In this document: positions 24,830-33,949 of the stretch, piece after piece
Layout of the letters: the number at the start of each line of letters is the position of its first letter
Numbering within the stretch: position 1 is the stretch's first letter
Assembly (NCBI GenBank): GCA_963831605.1
Contig: CAWHQR010000002.1
Location: 186,001-250,000 of the forward strand
Length of the DNA: 64,000 nucleotides
Source: DASUPK01 sp963831605
GTDB taxonomy: Bacteria > Actinomycetota > Thermoleophilia > Solirubrobacterales > 70-9
Direction of reading: 5' to 3'
Position numbers and translations under genes: made by a program
The notes under the pieces: model-generated
Seen by the model: only the letters and a program-made list of their open reading frames with translations
Told to the model about the DNA's origin: nothing
Database searches by the model: none

Positions 24830-25540
24830 GTGTCCGACACGGCATCCGGCGCCCGTCTCCCGGCAACTTCCGACGAGGAGATCATCTACGCCGGGAGCGA
24901 GGCGGTCCGCTCCCAGCGCGAGGACGCGGAGCGGCTGGAGCGAATACGGCGCGAGCTCACGCTCGGGTTCGACCTCCTGCGCGAGATCGGGCCGGCGGTC
25001 TGCGTCTTCGGGTCAGCGAGAACCGAGCGGGACACCGACGCATACGAGGTGGCGCGCGCCACTGGCCGGGCCATCGGCGAGGCGGGTTTCGCCGTCATCA
25101 CCGGAGGCGGCCCGGGGGCGATGGAGGCCGCGAATCGGGGCGCCCAGGAGGCGGGCGCGGTGTCGGTCGGCCTCAACATCGAGCTTCCCCACGAGCAGGC
25201 CCTCAACCCGTTCGTCGACGTCGGCATCGAGTTCCACTACTTCTTCACGAGGAAGCTGATGTTCGTGCGGTACTCGAACGCGCTGGTGGTCTTCCCGGGC
25301 GGCTTCGGCACGCTCGACGAGCTCTTCGAGGTGCTGACTCTGATCCAGACCGGCAAGGCGATCGACCATCCGGTCGTCCTGGAGGGGTCGGACTACTGGG
25401 GCGGCCTGATGGACTGGATCAGGGCACGCCCGCTGGCGGAGGGGAAGATCGCGGCAGAGGACCTGGCTCAGGCGGAGGTGGCCGACGGCGTCGAGGACGT
25501 CATGGGCCGGCTGTTCGCCGGGATCTCCGCCTCCGGATAG
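24830..25540 (+). CDS. LOG family protein (TIGR00730)
   Basis: The 236-residue protein has the lysine-decarboxylase-like Rossmann motifs VITGGGPGAMEAAN and PGGFGTLDELFE. Relatives release free cytokinin-type bases from nucleotides by phosphoribohydrolase activity, and the bacterial role is often nucleotide 5'-monophosphate hydrolysis. It starts with GTG 20 nt after RNase J. Its last 73 bases overlap the 3' end of the convergent phospholipase D-like gene. Confidence 0.88.
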   Translation: MSDTASGARLPATSDEEIIYAGSEAVRSQREDAERLERIRRELTLGFDLLREIGPAVCVFGSARTERDTDAYEVARATGRAIGEAGFAVITGGGPGAMEAANRGAQEAGAVSVGLNIELPHEQALNPFVDVGIEFHYFFTRKLMFVRYSNALVVFPGGFGTLDELFEVLTLIQTGKAIDHPVVLEGSDYWGGLMDWIRARPLAEGKIAAEDLAQAEVADGVEDVMGRLFAGISASG

Positions 25541-26565
25541 CGGCCGCGCACCTCGTCCACGAACTTCGCCAGGCGGTCCGCGATCGCGGCGTCATGGATC
25601 TCCAGGACGGATTCGGCGTTCTGTTCGCCCGAGCGCGAGAGATTGAAGGAGCCGAGGAAGGCCACGTCGTCGGCGACCGTGACCTTGGCGTGCATGAAGT
25701 CGTGGACCTTCGAATCGGGCGTCCAGGGCGTCGAGTGCTTGGCCGAGAACGGCAGCTTGCTGAGCGCCGCGGCGAGCAGCGGGATCTTCCACGCCGTGTG
25801 CCCGTTCTCGGCCCACTGGTGAAAGACGGTCTCCGTCTGCGGGCTGTCGACCACCCCGGCGATGTCTCGTCCTCCCTTGTCGGCCAGCTCGGCGAGCGTG
25901 CCCAGGATCGGACCGGAGGTGATGACGGGAGACGCGATCCGCACCCGGTTCCGCGCGCTGCCGATCGCGGTCGCGATCCTCTGCGAGAGCTGCTCTCCGT
26001 GCCCGGGCGTGAACCAGGCGCGGACCTCCGTCCCATCCACATCGACGGGCGCGGGATCGACCCGGCCGCTCGCATCGACCTCGGGACGAGACCAGAGCTC
26101 CTCGAAGTTCTGCCGGAAGCGGGCGGCGATCTCGCGGCTCTCGACGATGGCCAGCACGTTCTCCTGCCGGCTCCAGGAGTCGATCGTCCAGTTCGCCGAG
26201 CCGGCCCAGACCGCCTCGCTGTCCCTGACCGCGTACTTGTGGTGCATCAGGTCCGGGATCCCCGGCACGGGGCGGGTCTCGATCGGCAGTTCGGCGAGGA
26301 TCTCGGGGCGCGTCTGCGGAGGCGGGTGCAGCTCGGAGGGCCGGCCGGAGTCCACGTTGTAGAGCAGCCTGGTGGCGACGCCCCGGTCGCTCGCCGCGCG
26401 CAGCTCGTCCGCGACGATCGATCCGGTCGGGTCCGGCAGCCGCACGTCGTAGAGCGCCAGCTCGAGCGTGGACTTGGTGGGATGGAGGAACCCGGCCACG
26501 CGCCGCGCGATGTCGTCAGCCGTCTGGCCGCCGTCCGTCAGCGTGATGATCTCGATGGGTGCCAC
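25468..26565 (-). CDS. Phospholipase D-like domain protein
   Basis: The 365-residue protein has two complete HKD motifs: HHKYAVRD (~residue 110) with following GSANWT, and MHAKVTVAD (~290) with GSFNLS. Both are needed for a phosphodiesterase or phospholipase active site. No signal peptide is obvious, so it may be cytoplasmic and could act on nucleic acid or lipid. It starts with GTG. Its C-terminus is encoded antisense to the end of the LOG-family gene. Confidence 0.85.
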   Translation of the reverse strand: MAPIEIITLTDGGQTADDIARRVAGFLHPTKSTLELALYDVRLPDPTGSIVADELRAASDRGVATRLLYNVDSGRPSELHPPPQTRPEILAELPIETRPVPGIPDLMHHKYAVRDSEAVWAGSANWTIDSWSRQENVLAIVESREIAARFRQNFEELWSRPEVDASGRVDPAPVDVDGTEVRAWFTPGHGEQLSQRIATAIGSARNRVRIASPVITSGPILGTLAELADKGGRDIAGVVDSPQTETVFHQWAENGHTAWKIPLLAAALSKLPFSAKHSTPWTPDSKVHDFMHAKVTVADDVAFLGSFNLSRSGEQNAESVLEIHDAAIADRLAKFVDEVRGRYPEAEIPANSRPMTSSTPSATSA

Positions 26566-26601
26566 TGGAGGTCTGGTGGAGCCCCGATTGCGGTGGGCGA
26601 C

Positions 26602-26607
26602 TAGCCT
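26602..26607 (+). promoter_or_regulatory. -10 box (TAGCCT) of the SnoaL-like gene, leaderless type
   Basis: TAGCCT ends 7 nt before the GTG at 26615 and selects that start. Confidence 0.5.
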
Positions 26608-26614
26608 TTTGCGG

Positions 26615-27022
26615 GTGACAGTCCGAAGGGGGTACGTTCAGTATGTCCACCTCGTCCACGAGGCGTTCGACTGCTTCGGGAGTGGCGAGTGGGAGCGGCT
26701 TCGTCCCCTGATCGCGGACGACAACGTGATGACGCCGCCCGAGATCTGGCCTGACCCGGGCCCGTTCATCGGTCCCGACGCGAGCATCGCGGAGTACCAG
26801 CGGCTCTTCGAGCTCTTCCGCGGGATCGAGGTCTCGGTCAGCAATATCGTCAGCCACGAGTCCTGGGTGATCGCCCACTATCGCGGCGTCGTCGAGGGCG
26901 ACGAGCAGACCGAACCCACCACGCTCGAGTTCACCGGCGTCCACCGCTTCGAGGGCGACCAGTTCGCCGAGTCCCACTACCGCGTCGATCGCGACGCGGC
27001 CCTGACCGCCGCCGGTCTCTAG
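26615..27022 (+). CDS. SnoaL/NTF2-like protein
   Basis: This 135-residue protein has the small cone-shaped NTF2-like fold pattern: an N-terminal helix (VHLVHEAFDCFGSGEWERLRP begins it), a PDPGPFIGPD loop, then EYQRLFELFRGIEVSV, alternating strands and a HRFEGDQFAESHYRVD C-terminus. Such domains serve as polyketide cyclases, isomerases or binding proteins, and nothing here fixes the function. The start is the GTG downstream of a leaderless-type -10 box. Confidence 0.75.
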   Translation: MTVRRGYVQYVHLVHEAFDCFGSGEWERLRPLIADDNVMTPPEIWPDPGPFIGPDASIAEYQRLFELFRGIEVSVSNIVSHESWVIAHYRGVVEGDEQTEPTTLEFTGVHRFEGDQFAESHYRVDRDAALTAAGL

Positions 27023-27031
27023 AAAGTAAAA

Positions 27032-27068
27032 GCCCCCGGCGGTCGAGGGAGGGGCGACCACCGGGGGC
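27032..27068 (-). terminator. Terminator of the sensor kinase operon
   Basis: GCCCCCGGCGGTCG (27032-27045) and CGACCACCGGGGGC (27055-27068) form a 14-bp stem with one mismatch. Read on the minus strand, the hairpin is followed by a T-rich run (complement of AAAGTAAAA), as expected for the end of the kinase transcript. From 27069 to 27187 I see only a TTTGGCCAAA palindrome (27074-27083) and no gene. Confidence 0.7.
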
Positions 27069-27187
27069 GACGCTTTGGCCAAACTGAAAGTCGGGCCTCA
27101 GCGGGTCTCGCCGTGGCGTGTGGGGTTTCGCACCGCGGCGAGGTGTCTCGTCCAATGGCGAATCTATGACGCGTTCTTGAACGTTGG

Positions 27188-28642
27188 CTAAAGCGCCTGG
27201 GAGGCGCTGTCGCTCTTGCTCGGAAGCGCCTCCGGCACCTGCTCGAGCGGCAGGCGGACCGAGAAACGGGCCCCGCCGTAGGTGCTGCGGCCGGCGGCAA
27301 CCGAGCCTCCGTGCGACTCCGCGACCGCTCTCACGATCGCGAGCCCGAGGCCGCTGCCACCGCCACCGGCGGTGTCCGCAGGTCCATCTCCGCGGACGAA
27401 GCGGTCGAAGACCTGATCCTCCATGTCGGCCGGGATGCCCGGTCCGTCGTCGAGCACCTCGAGCAGTGCCTCGTCGCCGTCGCGACGGGCGGTGAGCTCG
27501 ACGGTCGTCTGATCCGGCGTGTGCCGGACGGCGTTCTCGAGCAGGTTCCGGATCAGCCGGTGGAGCTCGTCTGGGTTCCCCTCCAGCGGAAGGGGGCCAT
27601 CGAGATGGCTCTCCATACGGCGATCGCCTGCGATGGGCTGGACCTCCTCCAAGGCGCCGGCCGCGATCGCGGCCAGGTCGAGGTCCTTGGTCGCCGCCCT
27701 TCGCCCGGCATCGGCACGGGCCAGGAGCAGCAGGTCCGAGACCAGCCCCGACATGCGCTTGGTCGAGGAGAGCGCGGAGTCGACCGCGTGCTTGTCGTCC
27801 TGGGATCCGACCTCGGCGGCCTGGAGCAGCTCGAGGTTCGCGTGGATGCTGGTCAGGGGAGTGCGGAGCTCGTGGGAAGCGTCGGCGACGAACTCACGTT
27901 GGCGCTCGAGCGACTGCTCCCGCTCCGAGTGGGCCTCGTCCAGAGCCTGGAGCATGCCGTCCATCGTGCGGGCGAGTTCGCCGACCTCGTCGTCGGTCTC
28001 CGGCACGGGGATGCGCTCCGAGGGATCGCGGGTGCGGCTGATCCGGCTCGCCAGAGCGGTGAGGGCCTTGACCGGGCGCATCGCGCGATCGGCGACCGCC
28101 AGCCCGGCGAGCAGGGCGAGGACGGTGCCGCCGAGGACGCCGGCGCCGAGGAAGAACCAGAGCCTCGAGACGGTGTCGTTCGTCCCGGCGCTGGGGCGCG
28201 CGTACTGGACGTAGGCGGGGAGCGAGCCGACCGCGGTGATCGGCTCGGTCGCCACGCTCAGGTCCCCGATGTTGTGGATTCCGCGGGTCGGTGCGCCGAG
28301 GCCGATCTGCGGATTGGTCCCGGCGAGCGGGCGCCCGTACTGGTCGAGGACCTTGATCTGGGCATCCTCGGGAAGCGCGAAGGCCCGGAGGGGAGGGGAC
28401 TTCTGGACGATCTCGCCGTAGACGGGGTCGGTGGAGACGCTGGTCTCGGCCGCGAGTGAGCGTGCCGCGCTCCGAAGCTCCTCGCGGAAGTCGCTGCGGA
28501 TCCGGTTGCCCACCACCTGTCCCAGGACGAGGGCGAAGCAGACGAGGATCAGGAGGGTGAGTCCGGCGGTGGTGATCGCAATCCGCCAGCGCACGGGGAT
28601 GTGCTCGAAGAGCGGGAGCTTCCTGCTGCGGATCCAGTTCAC
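27188..28642 (-). CDS. Sensor histidine kinase
   Basis: The 484-residue membrane kinase has TM1 (~22-45), an extracytoplasmic sensor domain (~46-158), TM2 (~161-185) and HAMP. The phospho-acceptor is His257 in FVADASHELRTP, followed by an HATPase domain (NLLENAVRHT ~368, DDGPGIP, GGGSGLGLAI). The layout resembles PrrB/MprB-type kinases, and the signal is unknown. Its start overlaps the regulator's stop by ATGA, so the pair is co-translated. Confidence 0.92.
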   Translation of the reverse strand: MNWIRSRKLPLFEHIPVRWRIAITTAGLTLLILVCFALVLGQVVGNRIRSDFREELRSAARSLAAETSVSTDPVYGEIVQKSPPLRAFALPEDAQIKVLDQYGRPLAGTNPQIGLGAPTRGIHNIGDLSVATEPITAVGSLPAYVQYARPSAGTNDTVSRLWFFLGAGVLGGTVLALLAGLAVADRAMRPVKALTALASRISRTRDPSERIPVPETDDEVGELARTMDGMLQALDEAHSEREQSLERQREFVADASHELRTPLTSIHANLELLQAAEVGSQDDKHAVDSALSSTKRMSGLVSDLLLLARADAGRRAATKDLDLAAIAAGALEEVQPIAGDRRMESHLDGPLPLEGNPDELHRLIRNLLENAVRHTPDQTTVELTARRDGDEALLEVLDDGPGIPADMEDQVFDRFVRGDGPADTAGGGGSGLGLAIVRAVAESHGGSVAAGRSTYGGARFSVRLPLEQVPEALPSKSDSASQAL

Positions 28643-29331
28643 CCTGCGCCCTTCAGCACATAGCCGGCCCCGCGCTTGGTGTGAAGGAGCCGCGGCTCGC
28701 CGCCTGACTCGAGCTTGCGCCGAAGGTTGGAGATGAAGACGTCGATGGTGTTGGTCTGCTCGAACGGGTCGTATCCCCAGACGTCCTCGAGCAGGCGCTC
28801 GCGGGAGACCACCAGCTTCTGGTTCCGGGCGAGGTATTCGAGCAGCTCGAACTCGCGGTTGGTCAGCTCGATCTCGCGATCGCCACGCTTCACCTCTCGT
28901 GTGTCCGGATTGATCATCAGATCGCCGACCACGATCGAGGCGCTGCCCCGAGGTGGGCGGCGGCGAAGCAGCGCCCGGATCCGCGCGAGGAGCTCGGAGC
29001 GCTCGAAGGGCTTGGGGAGGTAGTCATCCGCGCCGGTATCGAGGCCCTTGACGCGATCCTCGGTCTCGGTGCGGGCGGTGAGGATCAGGATCGGCACATC
29101 GCTTTCGGCGCGCAGGCGCCGGCAGACCTCCATGCCGTCGAGGCGGGGAAGGCCGAGGTCGAGCACGACCAGGTCCGGGCTGAACTGCTCGGCCGCGGTC
29201 AGCGCCTCCGCGCCGTCGCCGGCGCTGCGGACCTCGTGCCCCTCGGCGCGCAACGAGCGCCGCAGGACGTCGGCGATCGCCTCGTCGTCCTCCACGACCA
29301 GCACGCGGGCAGAAGCTATGGCCTGCTCCAT
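28639..29331 (-). CDS. OmpR-family response regulator
   Basis: The 230-residue regulator has a receiver domain with Asp58 as the phospho-acceptor (LVVLDLGLP) and Lys107 (PKPF). A winged-helix DNA-binding domain follows (EIELTNREFELLEYLARN, TIDVFISNLRRKLE, GAGYVL). It is similar to MtrA/PrrA/MprA in layout. The ATG at 29331 directly follows a GTG (29334), and the -10 box suggests that either may be the first codon. It is transcribed with the kinase. Confidence 0.93.
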   Translation of the reverse strand: MEQAIASARVLVVEDDEAIADVLRRSLRAEGHEVRSAGDGAEALTAAEQFSPDLVVLDLGLPRLDGMEVCRRLRAESDVPILILTARTETEDRVKGLDTGADDYLPKPFERSELLARIRALLRRRPPRGSASIVVGDLMINPDTREVKRGDREIELTNREFELLEYLARNQKLVVSRERLLEDVWGYDPFEQTNTIDVFISNLRRKLESGGEPRLLHTKRGAGYVLKGAG

Positions 29332-29341
29332 CACAATCTTT

Positions 29342-29347
29342 AGGTTA
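29342..29347 (-). promoter_or_regulatory. -10 box (TAACCT) of the two-component operon, leaderless type
   Basis: On the minus strand TAACCT ends 7 nt before the GTG at 29334 and 10 nt before the ATG at 29331. Confidence 0.55.
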
Positions 29348-29478
29348 GGGCGGAAATCCTCTCGCCCAAGCGCTCTTGAGGGAAGTTTTAGGCGCTCGAT
29401 TCGGCATCGAACCATGTGCTGGAAGCGCTTGCCCAGGCACGCAGGGGACGGCACGCAGGCGTCGAATCAGGTGGGCGG

Positions 29479-32008
29479 ATGCTTGCAGACCGTATTTTCG
29501 GCGCGCCGGAGCGGCGAGATCCGCCCCGGCGCAAGAGGCAGCCTGCTCGCGGGCAGAAGCGCAAGCCTGCCGCGCGCGGGCGCGGTGGAGCTCGTGGTCG
29601 CGCACGTCGGAGCTCTCCCGAGGTGATGCAGCGCCGGCTCGACCTGGCCGGTCTCTGCTGCATCGGCCTGGCGGTCTATCTGGGCTACGTCCTCTATCTG
29701 GGGTGGAACGGCGGCGCCGTCGGCAACGGCTCCGAGACGGCCCTCGACTACGCCGTCGGCGCGGGCGCCGTGGTCGTTCCGGTCGCGCTCGGGCTTGCCG
29801 GCATCGGGCTGATCCTGAGGCCGTTCCTGCCTTCGCCCAAATCTGTGGCGGTGGGTGTGGCGGCGATCGCTGCAGGGCTCCTGCTCGCGCTCGCTGCCCA
29901 GACAGCCGGCCTCGGTCCCGAGGGTGTTCGCAAGGGCCTGTTCGACCCGAGTTTCTTCCCGCACCACGGCGGCGGCATCGGCGAGGTTCTCTACTGGGCC
30001 AGCAGCACGCTCTTCGACCGGATCGGCGCTCACATCATCGCCGTCGTCCTCCTCGTCTCGGGGCTCCTGATGCTGACCGGTCGCTCGGTCTCGGACATGG
30101 TCCGGGCGGGTCGCCGCGGTGCCGAGCGCGCCAAGCGCGGCACCGTCGGCTTCGCGACGGCGATCAAGCAGAGCCGGATCAACACCGATCCGGACCTGAT
30201 CGACACGACCCCGGCCGACACCGAGCCCGTCTTCGGCCCGCCCGAGCCGGTCGCGGACGGCGAGGACTTCCAGGTCGTGGTCGGCAACGAGGCGGAGACC
30301 GAGAAGGTCGCGAACTTCGACGATGCCGTCCGTATCGCTGACGAGCCCGACACGAGCGAGCTCGCGGATCTCGAGGAGGGCGACGAGGAGATCCAGGTCG
30401 TGAAGGAAGTTGAACCTGTGGACGAGCAGGTTGACGACGCGGAACCCGAGGTCGCTCGCACGCCGATGGGCGAGAAGCGCGGCGGCGTCACCGAGTCGGA
30501 GGAGATCGACTACGTGGTCCCTTCAGCGGAAGCCGTGCTCGAGCGCGGAGCGCCCGACAAGGGCCCCGACAAGCAGGATCACGAGGCCATCGCCCGCAAC
30601 CTGCTCGAGACGCTCGGCCACTTCGGCGTGGAGGCGAAGATCGTCGGCACCGTGACCGGGCCGCACGTGAGCCGCTACGAGCTCAAGCTGGCCCCGGGCA
30701 CCAAGGTCTCGAAGATCACCCAGCTCAAGGACGACCTCGCGTACGCGCTGGCCTCGACCGACATCCGGATCCTGGCGCCGATCCCCGGCAAGCAGGCCGT
30801 CGGCGTCGAGGTCCCGAACCAGCGCCGGCGCCTGGTGCGCCTCGGCGATATCTACGGCGGCCGCCCGCAGGGAGGTTCGCCGCTCGTCGCCTGGCTCGGC
30901 AAGGACATCTCCGGGCAGCGCGGTGTGGACCGACCTGCAGAAGATGCCGCACGCCCTGATCGCGGGCACCACCGGCTCGGGCAAGTCCGGCAGCGTCAAC
31001 GCGATCCTCAGCTCGATCCTCCTGCATGCATCGCCGAACGAGGTGAGGATGGTGCTGGTCGACCCCAAGCGGGTCGAGCTCAACCACTACGAGAAGATCC
31101 CGCACCTGCTGACGCCGGTCGTCACCTCTCCACGGCTGGCGGCCAACGTGCTCAACAACCTGATCGCCGAGATGGAGAGCCGGTACCAGATCATGGAGCT
31201 GGCCCGGACCCGCAACCTCGGCGAGCTCAATCAGGTGCGTGAGCGCGATGGCGAGGCGCCCCTGCCGTACATCCTCTGCGTGATCGACGAGCTCGCCGAC
31301 CTGATGATGGTGTCGCCGGCGGAGGTCGAGGACGCGATCATCCGCCTGGCGCAGAAGGCTCGCGCGGTCGGCATCCACCTGTTGCTTGCGACGCAGCGCC
31401 CGTCGACGGACATCATCACCGGGACGATCAAGGTCAACATCCCGTCGCGAATCGCCTTTGCCGTCTCCTCGCAGGTCGACTCGCGGGTGATCCTCGACCA
31501 GGGCGGCGCCGAGACGCTGCTCGGCCAGGGCGACATGCTCTTCCGGCCGGCCGGCACCTCGAAGATGCAGCGGATCCAGGGCGCCTTCATCACCGAGGCC
31601 GAGATCGCCAAGATCACCGATTTCTGGTCCGACCAGGGCGAGCCGGACTTCGCCGACGAGCTGCTTGAGACGCCGCAGATCACGAAGGACGAGGGCGACG
31701 CCGACGACGACTTCGATCCGGACTCCGACGACCTGCTCGACCAGGCGGCACAGCTCGTGGTGGAGAGCGGCACCGCCTCGGTCTCGATGATCCAGCGCCG
31801 CCTGCGGGTCGGCTACACCCGCGCCGGTCGCCTGATCGACATGCTCGAGCGGCGCGGGATCATCTCCGGTTATGAGGGGTCGAAGCCGCGGCAGGTGCTC
31901 GTTTCGATGGCCGACCTGCCCAGGGTTCTGGGGGGAGGCACTGCAAATGCAACACCGGCTGGGGAAGAGGCGCCTGAGCCGGTCGCTGCGCCTGGCGACG
32001 CCGAGTAG
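29479..32008 (+). CDS. ftsK: DNA translocase FtsK (one-base frameshift near 30922)
   Basis: FtsK pumps DNA at the division septum. The protein has an Arg/Lys-rich N-terminus, about four membrane segments (~residues 55-200), an acidic linker, the alpha/beta motor, Walker A GTTGSGKS, Walker B ILCVIDELADL, and a C-terminal winged-helix gamma domain (SMIQRRLRVGYTRAG). The frame breaks between GKDISGQR and VWTDLQK. Removing one base of the run at 30921-30923 restores it. Both halves are otherwise intact, so sequence error is likeliest. The start is uncertain; GTG at 29416 is an alternative. Confidence 0.9.
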
Positions 32009-32010
32009 CA

Positions 32011-32060
32011 GTCGTTTGCAGCATTGAGGGTGCTATAGCCCCCAAAAGGCTGCAAACGAC
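32011..32060 (+). repeat. Perfect 12-bp inverted repeat with nested stem, after ftsK
   Basis: GTCGTTTGCAGC (32011-32022) and GCTGCAAACGAC (32049-32060) are perfect inverted copies separated by 26 nt. The spacer itself contains a small GGGTGC/GCCCCC stem around TATA. It begins 2 nt after the ftsK stop. No T-run follows, so a Rho-independent terminator is not obvious. It could be a transcript-end structure or a protein-binding site. Confidence 0.7.
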
Positions 32061-32138
32061 CGATATTCCCGGCCTGTCCCTCTTCATTGCCGTCTTTGTC
32101 TTAGGACCCCGGAAACCCACGTCCGCGAGAATGGCCGA

Positions 32139-33416
32139 GTGAGCGTTCGCGCGGGAATCCTGGTCACCGGCACCGAGGTGCTGAGCGGCTATGTCACGGA
32201 TCGGAACGGACCGTGGATGTCGGAGCAGCTCGCGGACCTTGGAGTGGAGGTCGCGGAGATCACCGTCGTCGGTGACCGGCCTGAGGATCTCGAGGGAGCG
32301 CTGCGCCACATGCGCGATGACGGGCTCGATCTGATCTTCACCAGCGGGGGCCTGGGGCCGACCGCGGATGACCTGACCGCCGAGGTGGTCGGCCGCTTCG
32401 CGGGGCGCGAGTTGAAGCTCGACGAGGAGATGGAGCAGAAGATCGCCGACATCATCGCCCGGTATGCCAGGCGGCTTCGCTTCGACCCGGAGGCGGTCCG
32501 CGAGGCCAACCGCAAGCAGGCGATGATCCCCGAGGGGGCGGTGGCGATCGATCCCGCGGGGACGGCGCCCGGCCTGGTGGTGCCCGCCGACGGACAGGTC
32601 GTCATCGTTCTTCCCGGCCCGCCGCGCGAGCTGCAGGAGATGTGGCCGCGGGCGCTCGCAGCGGCACCTGCCCAGGAGGTCCTCGGCCGCGCGGAGCCGT
32701 TCGAGACGATGTCGATCCGGATGTTCGGGATCCCGGAGTCCGAGCTCGCGATGGCCCTGCGGGAGATCGGGGACGAGGGCGTCCCCCTCGATGAGCTCGA
32801 GGTGACGACCTGCCTGCGCGGGGGAGAGCTGGTCACCGATGTCCGTTCCCGAGAGAACAGCGCCGCCACCGCCGAGCAGCTTCGAGCGGGCCTCGAGCAG
32901 AGGCTCGGCCGCTTCACCTACACCGAGACCGGCGAGTCGATCGAGGAGGTCGTGTTCAGGCTGCTCGGCGACCGGACGATCGCGGTGGCCGAGTCGGAGA
33001 GCGGCGGCCTGCTTGCCGCTCGCCTGACGCTCCGGCCCGGATCCTCGCAGTGGTTCGCGGGTGGCGTGGTCTCGTATTCGAACGAGTCCAAGGCGGACCT
33101 GCTCGGGGTCGATCCGAAGCTGATCGAGGAGCACGGCGCCGCGTCGCCGGAGGTCGCCGAGGCGATGGCCGACGGGGCCCTTGCCAGGTTCGATGCGGAT
33201 GTCGCCTGCTCGACGACCGGCGTGGCGGGCCCCGACGGGGGCAGCGAGGAGAAGCCCGTCGGCTACGTCTGCTTCTGCGCGAAGACCGCGGACGGGCAGA
33301 GGCTGCCCAGGGACATCGTGTTGCCCGGGAGCCGCAACGACGTCCGGGAGCGCTCCGTCGTCGTCGCAATGCACCTGGTTCGCTATCTGCTGGAGGGGCG
33401 GGAGCCGCCACGGTGA
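32139..33416 (+). CDS. cinA: CinA-like competence/damage-inducible protein
   Basis: The 425-residue protein has an N-terminal molybdopterin-binding-like domain (GILVTGTEVLSGY, FTSGGLGPTADDLT) and a C-terminal nicotinamide-nucleotide amidase domain (AESESGGLLAARLT, VVSYSNESKADLLGV, TTGVAGPDGG). Relatives hydrolyse ADP-ribose or deamidate NMN in pyridine nucleotide recycling, and in some bacteria are co-regulated with recA, which lies 1.5 kb downstream. The GTG start follows a weak GAGAAT box by 6 nt. Confidence 0.93.
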   Translation: MSVRAGILVTGTEVLSGYVTDRNGPWMSEQLADLGVEVAEITVVGDRPEDLEGALRHMRDDGLDLIFTSGGLGPTADDLTAEVVGRFAGRELKLDEEMEQKIADIIARYARRLRFDPEAVREANRKQAMIPEGAVAIDPAGTAPGLVVPADGQVVIVLPGPPRELQEMWPRALAAAPAQEVLGRAEPFETMSIRMFGIPESELAMALREIGDEGVPLDELEVTTCLRGGELVTDVRSRENSAATAEQLRAGLEQRLGRFTYTETGESIEEVVFRLLGDRTIAVAESESGGLLAARLTLRPGSSQWFAGGVVSYSNESKADLLGVDPKLIEEHGAASPEVAEAMADGALARFDADVACSTTGVAGPDGGSEEKPVGYVCFCAKTADGQRLPRDIVLPGSRNDVRERSVVVAMHLVRYLLEGREPPR

Positions 33417-33949
33417 GGCTGGTCGGGGTGCTGGCCGTGGCCGGCGCACTCCTCTTCGCGGGTTGCGGCTCGGATACGACGACGGCGGATCGCCGCCAGG
33501 CGCTGGAGGACTATGTGGCCGCGGTCCAGCCGGTCAGGCTCGGGATCAACGAGCTGCTCGACAAGGCCGACCCGATCCTCGAGGGCTACAACCACGGCGA
33601 TCTGAGCGCCGCCGAGGCGACCCGCCGGATGGGGCGGATCGAGCGCGGGGCGGCCGACTACGCGGTGAAGATCGCCGAGGTGGAGCCCGTGCCCGACGAG
33701 ATGCGCTCGGCGCAGGACGCATATGCGCACACCTTCGTCCTCCAGGACACCTACCTGAGCGCTCTGACGGCTTCCCTGAAGGACCGCGCGTTCGACGAGC
33801 TGCCGCATTTCCAGAATGAGCAGCGAGCGGCGATCATCGCCTGGCGGACGCGGCTGCAGGTGCTGGCAAACCGCTGGGGAGCGACACTGCCGGCGAATCT
33901 GCAGGTGGCGGGGCGGGGCGAGATCTCTCCCGCGCCGACGGGGGACTGA
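33413..33949 (+). CDS. Predicted lipoprotein of unknown function
   Basis: The 178-residue protein begins with a short signal peptide and a lipobox (LFAGC, lipidated Cys at about residue 18), so it should be anchored to the outer face of the membrane. The rest is helical and charged, with no family I recognise. The GTG start overlaps the cinA stop (GTGA), implying co-translation with cinA, but a functional link is not evident. Confidence 0.75.
   Translation: MRLVGVLAVAGALLFAGCGSDTTTADRRQALEDYVAAVQPVRLGINELLDKADPILEGYNHGDLSAAEATRRMGRIERGAADYAVKIAEVEPVPDEMRSAQDAYAHTFVLQDTYLSALTASLKDRAFDELPHFQNEQRAAIIAWRTRLQVLANRWGATLPANLQVAGRGEISPAPTGD

Noticed and set aside
27032..27068. Terminator for the plus-strand SnoaL-like gene
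   Set aside because: The T-rich side of this hairpin faces the minus strand, so it fits the kinase operon better.
30890..30930. Programmed ribosomal frameshifting in ftsK
   Set aside because: There is no slippery heptamer or downstream pseudoknot that I can see, and three other genes show the same one-base excess.
32011..32060. A dif site beside ftsK
   Set aside because: dif has two 11-bp arms around a 6-bp centre, whereas these 12-bp arms are 26 nt apart.
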